From Cyclospora cayetanensis (lineage: Eukaryota > Apicomplexa > Conoidasida > Eucoccidiorida > Eimeriidae): a stretch of 64,000 nucleotides of DNA. The notes under the pieces are model-generated. The model had not been told where the DNA came from. It was given only the letters and a program-made list of their open reading frames with translations, and searched no databases. Positions 35,941 to 46,934 of the stretch are shown piece after piece. Position 1 is the stretch's first letter. Every line of letters begins with the position of its first letter. The DNA is taken from assembly GCF_002999335.1 (NCBI RefSeq), contig NW_020312458.1, forward strand, positions 178,133 to 242,132, read 5' to 3'. The position numbers and the translations under genes were made by a program.

Positions 35941-37339
35941 CGTTTCTCCAGTTGCTGCTATCGCCGCTGTGATACAGTGTGCAGCGACCAAGGCTGTTGG
36001 AGCGTCGCAACAGGGCGTGCTGCTGCAGAAGAACTCTCTCTAGTTAGCCAGGTGCTGCACCCAGACATGCTGACGAGCGGGAAGAGGATAGTCGAGAATA
36101 GAGGAGGGTGTCTGCTTACTCGCCTACTGTCTGAACTTGGCTTCAATTTTAACTGGTAGCTGGAGTACAGGACCTATGCAGATGAGAGTTGGGGGACACA
36201 TTAAAACATAGCAAGTGCTTCGAATTACAGAGTCTGCTGGTCTTCTTAGGCTCGTGATAGCTGACTGGGAAGACGGACACCTCCAACAGCAACACTGAAG
36301 GCGCATACACGGGCACGAAAAGGCGCGTCTGCTTGTCTAGTATTGGCGTTTTTATTGCCTCTATATAATACCCCGTTAAAGCTTTAAGAATTAAGACCGC
36401 TCCTACTCTAGTTTGAGCAGGCCATACCGAGCCTCCTGCCGACAGCAAGAGCTGTCATGCTTAGCAGCGATCGACTCCGTGGTAGCAGTCATACAGCCCT
36501 CTTCGCAACGCATATCCCCTTGTTTGAGCTTTGAACCTATGGCTTGCTATATGTCTTCCAACATGTACCAGCATGCTTGTGCCCAACTCCGATCAGTTAT
36601 TTACACGCGGCGAAAGTTTATAGTGCCACAGATCGGCTGGTGCTCCTTGGTTCTTTATTGGTTCCTTCTGATAGTCATTGTGGTGATATAGTAGTCCCCC
36701 TTCTTGACAAGCACATGAAAAATACTTCCTTTTTACCGTCCCTTAAAGCAACTGAAAGGCAGGCTCTCAGTAGGAGCCTGCCTTTGCAGCTCTGCACGGG
36801 GCCAAAAAGTTGCAGCTAAGGCCGAGAATTTAGTGCAAGCTGTAGTGGAGCCTTTCTTTGCTCATCGCGGAACTGGAGAAGATATCGAATCAACATTAAC
36901 TCGACAGCATATGTGCGATTTGTGAAGGTCTTCCTTTCTTAGAATACAAATCTGCACTTCCCTAGAGCATGTGAATCATAGCTGTTCCTTGGTGTAGTGT
37001 ACGTTGCGCGAGCTGTCGGAATGAAGACCATTCCAGAGAGTAGGAAACGGGAAGAGGCAGTGTTCTGCGGTTGGTGAGAAGCCTCCTTGCTTTTTAGAGC
37101 AGCAACGCCTTGAGCTACCATAAATACTTCGGTGAAACGGATAGCAAATAGGATAATGAATGTTGCAAATGTTGATACAGACCTGGTGGATGGAATCCTA
37201 CACTGACAGCCGTGAGCTTGTTGAGGTCCACAGCAACAGTCATGCTTGCTACGTGTTTCATTTGGGGGGCAAAGTTAGATATACACTTTTTTACTAGACA
37301 GGTGATACCTAAATAGGGTTAGTATAAAGTTGCGTGTGT

Positions 37340-37625
37340 GTTTTGTATGTCCGCATATCTCATTTATCGCAGATTACTCTAAGCTTGATACAAGAAGACG
37401 CAATGTTGTGTATGTATGCGTTAGACGGTCCGTGCGAGTAGCTGTAAAAGTTGGGAGTGCTTAGAATGTGCAGCTGCATGCACCCTACGTTCCCTTTGCC
37501 TCTCATGTCGAAGATCTCGAGGGGTGGCGGCAAGAAGACAGGAGCCTTCTTCGAAACACGTCTGAACAATCTAGTAAGTTTGTAGTGAGTCAGCAGTTAA
37601 GGAGCGGTGCTCTATGAAGCCACAG
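37340..37625 (+). repeat. Dispersed LTR-like repeat, copy C
   Basis: Contains CGCAGATTACTCTAAGCTTG then ATACAAGAAGACGCAATGTT, followed by GTGCTTAGAATGTGCAGCTG and CTCATGTCG. These follow the same order as in copies D and E. The end (AAGTTTGTAGTGAGT, GGAGCGGTGCTC) also aligns with copy B. It has no paired copy at a suitable distance and may be a solo LTR. Confidence 0.7.
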
Positions 37626-37906
37626 ATTTGAAAATAATTCTTTTCTCGGAGCGACTGTGAAATCGAATGACCTGTTTTCCTGATAATGCCAGGCAGCATC
37701 TGAAGCGTCTAATTACCTCATTTGGTCTTCGTGCTGCTTTCCTGCATGGTAGCGGGAATAGGAATCTTTGATACCCACAAAGGAAATGCTACCGTTACGC
37801 ATGCGTACAGCCTTACACACTCCACAGCAGGAACTCCTCCCTTCCTAGCCTTCACGGAAACTGAGCATAACAATAACATACGCAATGATGATACTAGAGC
37901 AGCATC

Positions 37907-38886
37907 TCAGGAACGCCCCAGCAAGTCAAAATTACATCCACCTGAACAATATTGAGTAGGGAATTCGATCCTAACAAATCCAGGGTATTTGTTTATTTCA
38001 GTGAACGTCCAGGGTCTCTCAATAGCAGCTATTACTTCTACCAGAGAAGTTGCAGTGATGGACTTGGGCCCAACAGGTTCAAAGGCGTGTGTACAAGTGC
38101 TTTCTATTAGAGTAAATGGGTTACGGTAGAAATGTAAGCACTGAGTACGGCCCCATGCGCTACCGAAGGCTTTCAAGTTTGCCTAGCATATTCCTTCCTG
38201 GCAACAGTTTTGGTGGACAGAGTACCAATTATCCGTGCAGACGCAAAAACATGCACACTTTTTCAAATAAACCTTTAACGTCGTGCCTTGCCTGTGATAT
38301 GACGTCACCTGGACGGTAGCGTCGATTGATGGCAGTTTGGCACCATGCCCACGCAGGCTTCCACGAAAGCACACCTGAGCGATGCTTAATAGGCGACCTT
38401 ATACCTCGAGAAAATATTCTAAGAAGACTGGCTTTATTTAAAGTGACTAATTCTTTCTTTGGAGCTGGATGAGCGAGCTATCAAACAGCTGCAACGCTTC
38501 CAGCTTCGCCCATCACGCAAGGAATTTTAGGAAAACCCAATATATTGCAAGTCACCAAGCTCAAGCAACAAGTTATCTTTTGAAGGTCTTTGTTGCCGTA
38601 TGCACGATACATGGTCCTGTCACGGGTCACATTAACAGCCCCGATAGAGTGGTAGGAACTGTGTGGTAGAAAACGTACTTCAGACAACCACTGATTTAGG
38701 ACAGGACAACTGTGGCTTGGCATCACCATAAACTGTCTGTGCAGTATTCCAACGCTCCTTTTGCAAGATTGGCTGTGCCATTTTGACTGATGGAGTGCAA
38801 AATAGTATCCGCAGTGACTTTGCTGTGAGCATTAATGTGTAACACTGTATTAGATTACTGCCCAATTTAAAGGCTGCGACCACCAA
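37907..38886 (-). mobile_element. Degenerate Ty3/gypsy-type integrase fragment
   Basis: Minus-strand frames in order show features of a retrotransposon integrase. First comes a core-like stretch with KLGSNLIQCYTLMLTAKSL (about 38.85-38.78 kb). Next comes GSLRGHGAKL followed by a YHRQGTTLKV remnant of the usual HPQTDGQTERV (about 38.36-38.28 kb). Last is RNPFTLIES in an FxxxYGxxPRxPL-like context (about 38.12 kb). The parts are in different frames with stops between them, so this is a fossil. No reverse transcriptase is recognised on its 5' side. Confidence 0.5.
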
Positions 38887-40041
38887 CCCGTCTACTGGTG
38901 CATTCTCAGTTCTATTTTCAAGGTTCTTACTGCAGCTTAGAACCCTTGCGAAGGAGCCATCAAACGCTTTGTATGCTCACTTACGTGGGCGAGTGAAACT
39001 CACAGCTTGAAGACGACGTGACCCATGAAAGATAATGAGTGCCCTAGTTGGAAGCGCTGGACCCCTCGTGAATTATGACGAGAATACACGGAACCATGAA
39101 CGGCAAAACACTAGTGTTCTTCATTTTCTGCCCAATGGGCTAAGGACTAGTCTCTAAGTCTGAAAGTTGTCGAGCTTTTCACTGTGCCATTGAGCGAGGT
39201 AGGCACGTTTGTCTGAAGTTCCATATTTCTAACTTTGTCGTTTCCTCAATTCATTTAGGAGCCTTTAGATGCCACACGAATGTAGAGCAACAGTGCACAA
39301 AATACGGAGGGCTCCCTATCCTTAGATGCTTAAGCATGGGTGTTAACTGTGCCGTATTTGTCGGGCTTCTACGTTGTACGCAAGTCGAGCTGCGGTAGGT
39401 TCCACGCACCCTTCAACGTTTTACCGACAATCAATGGTAGATGCTTTTGTTTCCTTAAATTCGAGGTTGGCCGGTCTGGCCGCTCGGTACACCCAGCAGC
39501 CAACAAAACGCTTCCTTCTGAAGCTATAGCCCGTTAGTGTTGTATTTTAGCAAGATTGCCCTTTCGTAGCCACAAGCGGTATCGCGTAACGCAAACGAGT
39601 GTGCTAGTAGCGACCATGGCTTTAACTCTACTGACAAGCGCTTCTACTCATAATAAATTGTAATTCACGTATACTCGAGCCAGCGGGAACCAGGTAGGGG
39701 GGCACGCAGATCCGAAGCCAAAAGTATACCAGCAGTTCGGCAACTTTGGTGTGAATTATGCTATTGAGCCATGGCATAGGTAAAGGATGCATTAATCCAA
39801 ATGCTAAGGAACTAGCCAAAGTAAAAAGGCTTAGTGCAGCCTGCACAGTTGGCCAAACGTATCAAGCATGCGCAGACGTCATAGTACTTTTGGCGGTGGT
39901 AAGCAATCACTTGGCATATCGAGCATGAAGGTAGCAACGTATGAGAAATCAACAATTTGGTGCTTGACATGAAATAGCAATTGACGCTGCACGCGTGAAA
40001 CCTTGCCGCTCTGTACTGTCAATAACTTTGTTAAGGTACTT

Positions 40042-41604
40042 TTAGTACACGTAATGCTTCTCAAAAAGGGACACAGCTGCTCCACCCCCGCCAGCGCCTC
40101 CTGCATATGTTCCCAACTGTGCTTCGCTATTTGCCTTTGCCCTCTTAAGCAGCGCTGCCTGAGCCTTGGCTTTATTTTCAGCATTTCCTGACCAGGCTTG
40201 CAGTGTGGAGGCTTGAAGAGCGCGTCCGTAAGAAAAGGTAAGAGCCCAAGGGTGGGGACCCATCTTATTCATTGCGTTGAGATTAGCAGAGGCCTCCTCC
40301 TCGGACTGCCCTCCAGAAAGGAACGTGATTCCAGGGAGAGCTGGGGGTACGGTACGCGCAAGGGAACGAATGGTATAGAAGGCGATTTCTTCCGGCTTGG
40401 CCTTAGTGGGACACTCAGATCCAGGTGTCACCATGTTTGGCTTGAGCAGTGCGCCCTCCAGCATAACTCCTTGGTCACTCAGCTGTTTGAATACTGCAGC
40501 TAGTACCTTCTCAGTTACTTGTGCACATGTGGCAATGTCATGGGTTCCATCTGTAAGAATCTCCGGCTCGACAATTGGCACAAGCCTATTTTGCTGGCAA
40601 ATTGCCGCATACCGCGCTAGGCCATACGCCACTTCTGCAATCGAACGGTCGGAAGGCTTCCCCTGGCTGGGATCAATTGAAAGCACCGCACGCCACTTGG
40701 CAAAGCGAGCGCCTGCTGCGTAGTACTTCTGACAGCGTTCAGCCAGGCCATCCAGGCCCATAGTTGCCTTCTCATCGTCAGTTCGAGGAATCGTCTCTAA
40801 TCCTTTATCCACTTTGATACCAGGAATTATGCCTTGCTTTTTTAGCAGGTCAACCATCAAGACACCATCTTGATTCTTTTGAAACAAGGTTTCTTCGAAC
40901 AGGATACAGCCTGAGATAAACTGTCCGAGGCCCTCGGTAGAGAACAACAGATCTCTGTATGCAGCTCTGTTAGCTTCGTCATTCTGAAGTTTGATGCTAT
41001 CGAAACGCTTCTGAATTGTCCCTGAAGGTATTCAACTGCGCACTGGGAATAATTCGATTTCGTACAACGAGGCCGCTTCATGCGAGCCTCGTGAGCATCG
41101 AAACGCTTGTGCAGAAAGATACGCTACAGTCTCTTCTAAGTGTTTCAGTCGAGGGGGGTGTCGCGCGCGCTAACGGCACTGTGCATGGTGGCTCCGTTTA
41201 AGGGGCTTCACTCATGTAAGCTGAGAGGCAGTATAGAATCGCACCAGTGGATTCGTCAGCGGCAAGTATGCCCTTCCCAGGAGCTGCGATGGCTTTGGCA
41301 GTTGCCGCCAGCTCGTTAGCAATGCTCTGTGGAAGCTCCTGTGAGCGTATTGCACCGTAATAGCACTCGGCTTTGTATGCGAGAGCAACACATGTATTGT
41401 CACCAGGTCACTCAGAGTCCCAGACAGGCAACGCCTTGCAGCAGATCAAGCCCCCCGCAATCTAATTCTGCGTAGGCTGCTAATAACACAGAAGGCAGCT
41501 TTTGTGTGGCTTGAAAAAACGATACTGTTAAGTGATGCTTATTGCTTCTGACTAGTGACTTCGTGCAGGGTACTCCGATGCATGGCATGGAGTTGTCTTA
41601 CCAT
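40042..41604 (-). CDS. Class I fructose-bisphosphate aldolase
   Basis: Exons, minus strand, are 41604-41602 (ATG only, tentative), 41338-41245 and 41021-40042, giving 358 residues. Hallmarks: [75 protein letters not shown] and the Schiff-base lysine in [22 protein letters not shown] and a C-terminal FEKHYVY complete the fold. The enzyme cleaves fructose 1,6-bisphosphate in glycolysis and in apicomplexans has been proposed to bridge adhesins to the actin motor. The exon 2/3 junction ([15 protein letters not shown]) is supported by family conservation. For the first exon, an ATG immediately followed by GTAAGA has the right phase and the CACAG acceptor at 41339 is good. The true 5' end is nevertheless unproven. 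There are no homopolymer tracts, unlike the genes to its left. Confidence 0.96.
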
Positions 41605-42595
41605 TGGTGGTCTTAGCAAGAGCTGTAGTGCAATAGAGAATCGTTCAGTTCACAAAGAATCCAGTATTTACAATTGAATGCGTGCACGGTTGTGGCGATT
41701 GATGTACTTGCAGAGTGAATAGCTTCATACCGCACCTGGGTGCGCCTTTTTCTGGGGCAAGAGTATGGCAGTGCTTCACTAGGAGCGCTAGCAAAATCGA
41801 GAAGAGCCACAGCATACACCACTATTTTATAAATATATACGTCTTTCAGCCTAGATGTTTCCTAGCATAATAATGGAGTTTCCAGAGATGGGCTTCAGTG
41901 CACTTGGGGCTGTCAATCCTGGCTGTAACGATTGCATGTCCCCCAGTGATTTGCAGCTAGCTGGTGTTGCTCTGCAGGTGGATTCCTTTTGAGTTATTTT
42001 TAATGAGAGTGTGTAGTGCTTGCCATGACTGATGCGCTTGTACATGCATCGCCTTCTCTTCCTGTGCGGCTCATCTACATGCTCTTGGCCACCAACGAAG
42101 GTTTGAAGGGAATGAATTTACACGTCTTTAACTCATCATACTTGTAACACAGATAATATTCAAACGACCGCATGCCTCGTCAGCCAGAACCTTCAGGACA
42201 GGTACTTCCGAGCAAACCCGTGTGACTGCTTCTGAATCAATGCTCTCTCCGCTGAAGCGCTCACATGTAGCAGACCCGCGGGATTCAGAAGCCGTCACAA
42301 TATCAGATGGAACCGATTCAGCATCCAGCGGATGCATCCGGAGCGGATCTACAACCGTCCACCCCAATACGTGTGCAGCAGCCTCTAGCATTTTCTCACC
42401 CGAAAGCAAGCTGCATGGTTGTTGCATCTTTGAGACAGCAAGCGAATCCAATTCTGAAGTGGGTTCTCGCCTTATCATGCCTACTGTAGCTAAATTTATG
42501 GCGGCCTACACGCACGCATGTGGGCCTTCTTACCATTTTTGACAGCCCTAGGCTTTGCGCACTTTTGAATTATTCTGTCTCCCTGCTTACTACAG
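41605..42595. other. Divergent region between aldolase and the ERCC1-like gene
   Basis: Must contain the aldolase promoter and the 5' part of the ERCC1-like gene. A plus-strand open frame with an ATG at 42240 (MLSPLKRSHVADPRDS, Ser/Thr-rich) runs to 42542 and could be a disordered N-terminal exon of that gene. No donor in it gives the phase required by the next exon, so it is not joined. Confidence 0.4.
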
Positions 42596-43659
42596 TACAC
42601 CCAATGTAGAAGTAAAAGCTGTAAATTGGTGTTTAAGAGGGGTCACGGCGTGTTATGTCATCAGGTACTTTACCTCCGTTCCCTATTGCTTGGCGCCGAT
42701 TGCTCCAGACTTCCTTGTGGGTGTTGGCACCTGCGTAGTCTTCCTCAGTCTGAAGTTTCATCGCCTGCACCCAAAGCAGCTGGTGCAGCGTTTAGTTCTG
42801 CTCCAGAGGTGCCGTGAGCTGAGCAAGCGCTTTCTCCTCCTGCTGAACGACGTGGACGGGGCCCATGCCTCCCTAGGTATGCACCAAAATGTCTGCCTCC
42901 CCAGACGCTATGGCTTCCTGTCGATGGAAGAGATGTAAATTTCCTCCATGCCCAGTTCACAGGTTCGTGTACGAAGACAACTTTCGGCGTTAATGTCTCG
43001 CAGCTCAAGTTACTCTGCACGCGTTTCACCATGGCTTCATGCTGGTGGTTGCGGCCTCGCCCCCTGAGGCTGCAGAACTGCTCCAGCAGTTGAAGGCGTC
43101 CGAAAACCGAGCTCCAGATTGTCTGCAGCCGACGCTAGATGCGCGTCATGCACCCCGTTGTGCCGGTGGGTAAATATTGGCCTGCTGGGCCTCTAGCAGT
43201 GTCTCGTCTTAAAAGCTCGCGTTGCGAGACGCGGTACCAGAGGCACTCCCGAGAGGGCGGTGCTTTGTGCTGGTGCTGAGGGGCATTTGCATCTTTTACA
43301 AAACCTTTCCCGTGGGCTTTCGACTAGCTAATGCCTGCGCGTTCCCTGTGTTCGGCGCAGAGGTGCTTCGGGTGCTTCCTGCAGTAAACCGTGCCGATTT
43401 CGTGTCGCTCGCGAAGGAGTTCGGGTGCATGAGGAGCATCTTCCTCGCCAAGCAACAAGCGCTACAGCAGTGCCCCGGCATTGGACCCAAAAAAGTGCGC
43501 GCGCTGCTTGCAGCGTTTCAAGAGCCTTTCTTTCCCGACACAGACGCAAGGTACTCGGGCGACCCTCTGAAGCCTGCCTCTGGTGTAATGTCGAAGGAGG
43601 ACAGCCCTTCAGCAAGCGGCAAGACCATTACGAAAGATAGGAAAGGCAGAGAGGCTTAA
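42596..43659 (+). CDS. ERCC1/Rad10-like DNA excision repair protein (5' end unresolved)
   Basis: Recognised exons are 42596-42876, 43004-43165 and 43361-43659. The central domain reads VIRYFTSVPYCLAPIAPDFL, then GTCVVFLSLKFHRLHPKQLV, the ERCC1 pattern FLSLRYHxLHPxY. It continues through LHAFHHGFMLVVAASPPEAA, where ERCC1 reads LAWSPEEA. The C-terminal helix-hairpin-helix pair is VLRVLPAVNRADFVSLAKEF and QCPGIGPKKVRALLAAF. ERCC1 pairs with the nuclease XPF and positions it at DNA bubbles in nucleotide excision and crosslink repair; it is catalytically inactive itself. A Lys/Ser-rich tail follows the HhH region. The first listed exon follows a good acceptor (CTGCTTACTACAG) and starts in phase 2, so at least one upstream exon with the start codon is missing. 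Confidence 0.85.
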
Positions 43660-44212
43660 GGCTTCGGCGCCTTCTAGCAGTGCCGGGGTTCCTCTGCCCA
43701 AGATCGCTCGTCAGAGGTGGCGAGTGTGTTTAGAGGACCAAGTATAAGAGGCAGCGGTTTGGCCTCCTCACTTGGCGTTGAAAGTGTATAGTATTCGTCC
43801 GAACGGCAGGTTCTAGATTCTCTCCATCCTACTACACTTTGTACCCGTTACACGAGGAAAAAAGACCCCGCCTATAGGCAACGCCCTTAAGAGCATCTAA
43901 CGGGATACGCTTGACCAGTCCGTGGCATCGCTTCACCCTAAAAACAGATTGTGTTTTTTAGTTAGCTAACTGCCTAGCACGGGGACGCACCGCCCTTGTC
44001 GAAAACTCCATCGTCCGTTCTGGATAAGCCAAACAGGTGCGCAAACCCGCAAATGTGGCATAAAGTATCGCTAAAAAGGCTCATTTCACAAGCAACCGAA
44101 CAGAAACATTTTGAGAGCCTTTGGCGTACTCCTTTGGCTAGCACTAAAAAGAACCACAAATTTATTTCTTCATGCCGGCGCCCGCCGAGGTCGCCACTCC
44201 TCAAGCAAACGC
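43660..44212. other. Intergenic region between convergent genes
   Basis: Holds the 3' ends of the ERCC1-like gene (plus) and the thioredoxin-fold gene (minus). Small open frames here show no domain. Confidence 0.5.
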
Positions 44213-45333
44213 TCAAGCTGTTGGCCAGTTGACGCGATAAACATTCAGATTATCCACAGGAATGCTATGGGAGTACCACTCAACCCTCTGCTGTGGTGGC
44301 TCTGGCTGCTGTAGCGCACTGAGGCATGCGTCCAGGGCAGCACGCAAATCTCCAATCAGTTGCTGAGGCTGCAGAAAAAGAACATTCTCACAACGCGCTC
44401 TGATTTCCAGTTGTCACACCATGAAGCGACAGCCTTCGACCAGTCTGTAGTGTGCGAGAGCATTCGACGCAAATCTGCGGGCTAAGAGTTCGGCATAGGG
44501 AGGTTCGAACGCTCGGGAAAAAGAAACTGCACTTACAGTTTTCGTTCCTATAGAATCCGCGATGCGCCTCCGGAAAGCGTCACCCTTGTACTGAACAACA
44601 AACGTGCACGGCTGCTCCACCTGAACGCCAACCCAGGAATACACAGAGTACATCAGCTTTTTGTCCACTATGAAGCTGAACTGGTTTGGAGGAACGTACT
44701 GCGTGCATCCGTGGGAGAAGCATGGCTTGTGCATCAGTAGGCTCATTCTGCCCATGCCGGCCCCTCTGTATTAAGGAATGGTGAGAACTTTGAAGGGAAT
44801 CCATCGACTTAACTATGCTAGCCACGCAACCAAAATGTGTGCAGAACCCATATGGGCACAGTTGTACTTACGCCACAGTGGTATGCGGCACGCGGCACTT
44901 CGTCGACGTCTACAATGAGAAAGCTGACATTGGAGCCAACCGAATTAGCCATGGCCATAAATTGATCAAGCAGCTGCTTGTTGTGGTTATTGAATTTCAC
45001 AGAGAAGAAAATTGCCAGGGGCTGTGCCGGCTGCCGGTACACCTCGGCTTCGAATGCATCCATGTCCCGAATGACCTTTACATTTTCTGGAGCACTGCCT
45101 GACGAAGCAGCCGCCACTTCACCAAAGCTGCCGGGGATACCGCCTTCTGCTGCAGAACGCCGCGATAGAAATGGGAATGCTTCCGTTATAGGGGCCGCCG
45201 CAGATGTGGCCCCCCTGGAAGCCAACGCAAGGAACGGCCGATATGAGGGGCGCACAGATCTGGAAAAGCCAACCCTGACCGCTGAGCGGCTGGCGACGGT
45301 GGTGCAGTATTTCCGTATTGCTGACGGCGCCAT
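44213..45333 (-). CDS. Thioredoxin-fold protein lacking the CxxC motif
   Basis: Exons, minus strand, are 45333-44872, 44620-44537 and 44368-44213, giving 233 residues. The first about 90 residues (MAPSAIRKYCTTVASRSAVR onward) are rich in Arg, Ser and Ala with few acids, resembling a mitochondrial presequence. The thioredoxin-like core follows: VKVIRDMDAFEAEV, PLAIFFSVKFNNHNKQLLDQ, SFLIVDVDEVPRAAYHCG and, across the intron, VEQPCTFVVQYKGDAF with the expected cis-Pro. At the site of the redox CxxC the sequence is KFNNHNK, so no dithiol chemistry is expected. The C-terminus ends VDNLNVYRVNWPTA. Both introns are phase 0 with GTAAGT donors. A structural or assembly role in the mitochondrion is a guess; no specific orthologue is recognised. 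Confidence 0.65.
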
Positions 45334-45798
45334 GGTGCCAAGACAGCAAGTGAGCCGGCCAAGCTTGTCTCCACGCGAGCGACGGGAGAAGAGGGTAAAG
45401 CAGGATGTGAACTGTTCACATCTATCAACGTGAAACCACGAAATTATGTGTGGCAAATCGGCGAATGCCTTCTGGGTTTGCGGCACATGCAGTGGAGGCT
45501 CTTTGGGGCTGCAGCCTCCTAGGATCGTATTAGCCGATCCACTGCTCGTACAGAGAAAACGCCCTCGCGCGGCCTGTGCAATAGGTTATTTGACATCGCA
45601 CATGCCACATATTTACATTTAAGTCTTGTCCAGGGTGTTCATGGGAAAATTTGCGCCTGGGGATCCTGCTGTCGTTCAGTTGTGACGGTTGGCTGTCTTC
45701 TCCAGTATGCTTTGCAAGGTACCCTTTAAAAGCATGCGCGTCTCTGTAGCATTGAACATGGGGATGCGTCTCCATTTACGTGCTTTTAAGGTCTGAAC
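45334..45798. other. Upstream region of the thioredoxin-fold gene
   Basis: The minus-strand frame of the thioredoxin-like gene stays open for another 51 codons upstream of the chosen ATG at 45333. That part is not presequence-like, and no better start is visible. Otherwise nothing recognisable. Confidence 0.4.
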
Positions 45799-46185
45799 AT
45801 GAACGGAAAGCGGCGTCCGAAGCCTGGATCTGTCCTCTGGGGGGCAAGGAAATTTTTAGTGATTCTGCTGTTGATAAAACTGCAGCAACTCTGCTGGCTG
45901 GCAGCTGCAATTCAAACAGGAAATGACACAATCGATATCTCTTGGGTCTTCTCCTTGAAGTCGGTTAGCCGAATGGTACCACTGCAACAGCACACTGAAG
46001 CCTCGAGGCGACTGCAAGACAGTAAGAAGGCACCGTGCATGGAAAATCCAGTCATTTGCATTGGCTTCTTCGTAACACTCTACATATGTATAAGATGTTA
46101 CATCGCATCGTTCATATGTATTGCGAGTGACGATACACAGCCACTCGTGCTTACAGCCATCTTTCCTCAATTGTATAATGGTTGA
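45799..46185 (+). CDS. Possible exon of a secreted protein (unidentified)
   Basis: An ATG-started frame of 128 codons opens with a basic N-terminus followed by a hydrophobic stretch (FLVILLLIKLQQLCWLAAA) ending in small residues, as in a signal peptide. A second hydrophobic stretch (ICIGFFVTLYICIRCYI) lies near the end and may be intron. No domain is recognised. It may be the first exon of a gene including the two frames downstream. The call is tentative and rests only on the signal-like start. Confidence 0.3.
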   Translation: MNGKRRPKPGSVLWGARKFLVILLLIKLQQLCWLAAAIQTGNDTIDISWVFSLKSVSRMVPLQQHTEASRRLQDSKKAPCMENPVICIGFFVTLYICIRCYIASFICIASDDTQPLVLTAIFPQLYNG

Positions 46186-46194
46186 CCTTGTGCG

Positions 46195-46388
46195 CTGCAG
46201 TTTTGACTGGCGATTCGCTGAATTTTGACAGACCTATAACAATATTGCTGCATCAGAGTCCGCTGCAGTCCCACCAGCAGCTTCTCCTCTTTCACGCCTC
46301 GCGCGAAGCATTTGCTGAGGAGGAACGTCTCATGCCAGGCATTTTCGTGTCCCATTTCAGAACCCTCCTTGTGGGTTATTCACACTGA
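46195..46388 (+). CDS. Possible coding exon, unidentified
   Basis: An open stretch after a good acceptor (TTGTGCGCTGCAG at 46182-46194). It encodes LTGDSLNFDRPITILLHQSP and a mixed, protein-like sequence up to a TGA at 46386-46388. No family is recognised. It could belong with the flanking frames at 45.8 and 46.6 kb. Confidence 0.3.
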
Positions 46389-46601
46389 TTCTGAACACAC
46401 ATAACTATAAGTGAAAGCATAACTTACATTGAGCACGCTCGCTTTCTAGTGTGAGCTGATAGAAGAGACACCTCATGAGCCGTACGCTGAGTTGCTTCAA
46501 TGCACCAGCAAGGATGGTAGTTGAATTTAGAGCATAGTAAGGAAGGTGACTGCGTTCAACGATGCTGAGAAGTCGTATGCGTGTGTCAGTCCGGCTCTCA
46601 G

Positions 46602-46934
46602 CTCCTTGTATTCGCTGGATGTGATGCGCTTGTTGGGGATGTCGTCTTGTCGCAGTTTGTAGTTAACGCGGCCTCAGACGTCAGCAAGGATGCTCGGGAG
46701 GTGCTGCGTGTTGGACTGAAAAACGCTGGTCTTGTGAACAGATTCTTGGATCTAGGCGATGAGGAAGAAACGGTGAAGCATTCCAAGTTGCCGTTTTATG
46801 GACAGAAGGATCTTGCGAAGGAATATAGTGAAGCTGTAGCCTCTGCAGAGGCATTTGTGCGCGATCTGCAGCGTGTTTTCACCTCTCGGACAAAGCGTGC
46901 ACTGGCCACGGAAGGGGTAGCGGAGATGTGCTGA
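46602..46934 (+). CDS. Possible C-terminal exon of an unidentified gene
   Basis: Follows a plausible acceptor (GTCCGGCTCTCAG) and runs in phase 0 to a stop at 46934, about 110 codons. The composition is like a folded, helical protein (FVVNAASDVSKDAREVLRVG, KDLAKEYSEAVASAEAFV) and lacks the stops and repeats of the surrounding DNA. No family is recognised and the upstream exon cannot be fixed. Confidence 0.4.
   Translation, partial: LLVFAGCDALVGDVVLSQFVVNAASDVSKDAREVLRVGLKNAGLVNRFLDLGDEEETVKHSKLPFYGQKDLAKEYSEAVASAEAFVRDLQRVFTSRTKRALATEGVAEMC

Larger units (their letters stand above)
35941..40041. other. Repeat-poor region without an intact gene
   Basis: The character of the sequence changes just after the kinase stop codon. 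CAG runs and TG microsatellites disappear and AT content rises. The only recognisable content is one LTR-like repeat copy near 37.4 kb and minus-strand integrase-like fragments at 37.9-38.9 kb. No intact reading frame of note is seen at 39.0-40.0 kb or at 36.0-37.3 kb. Confidence 0.55.

Noticed and set aside
37340..38886. Repeat copy C as the LTR of the minus-strand integrase fragment
   Set aside because: The orientation is wrong: copy C reads on the plus strand whereas the integrase reads on the minus strand.
42222..42542. Joining the Ser/Thr-rich frame to the ERCC1-like gene as its first exon
   Set aside because: No donor in that frame leaves phase 2, which the exon at 42596 requires. It may still be real with an additional exon.
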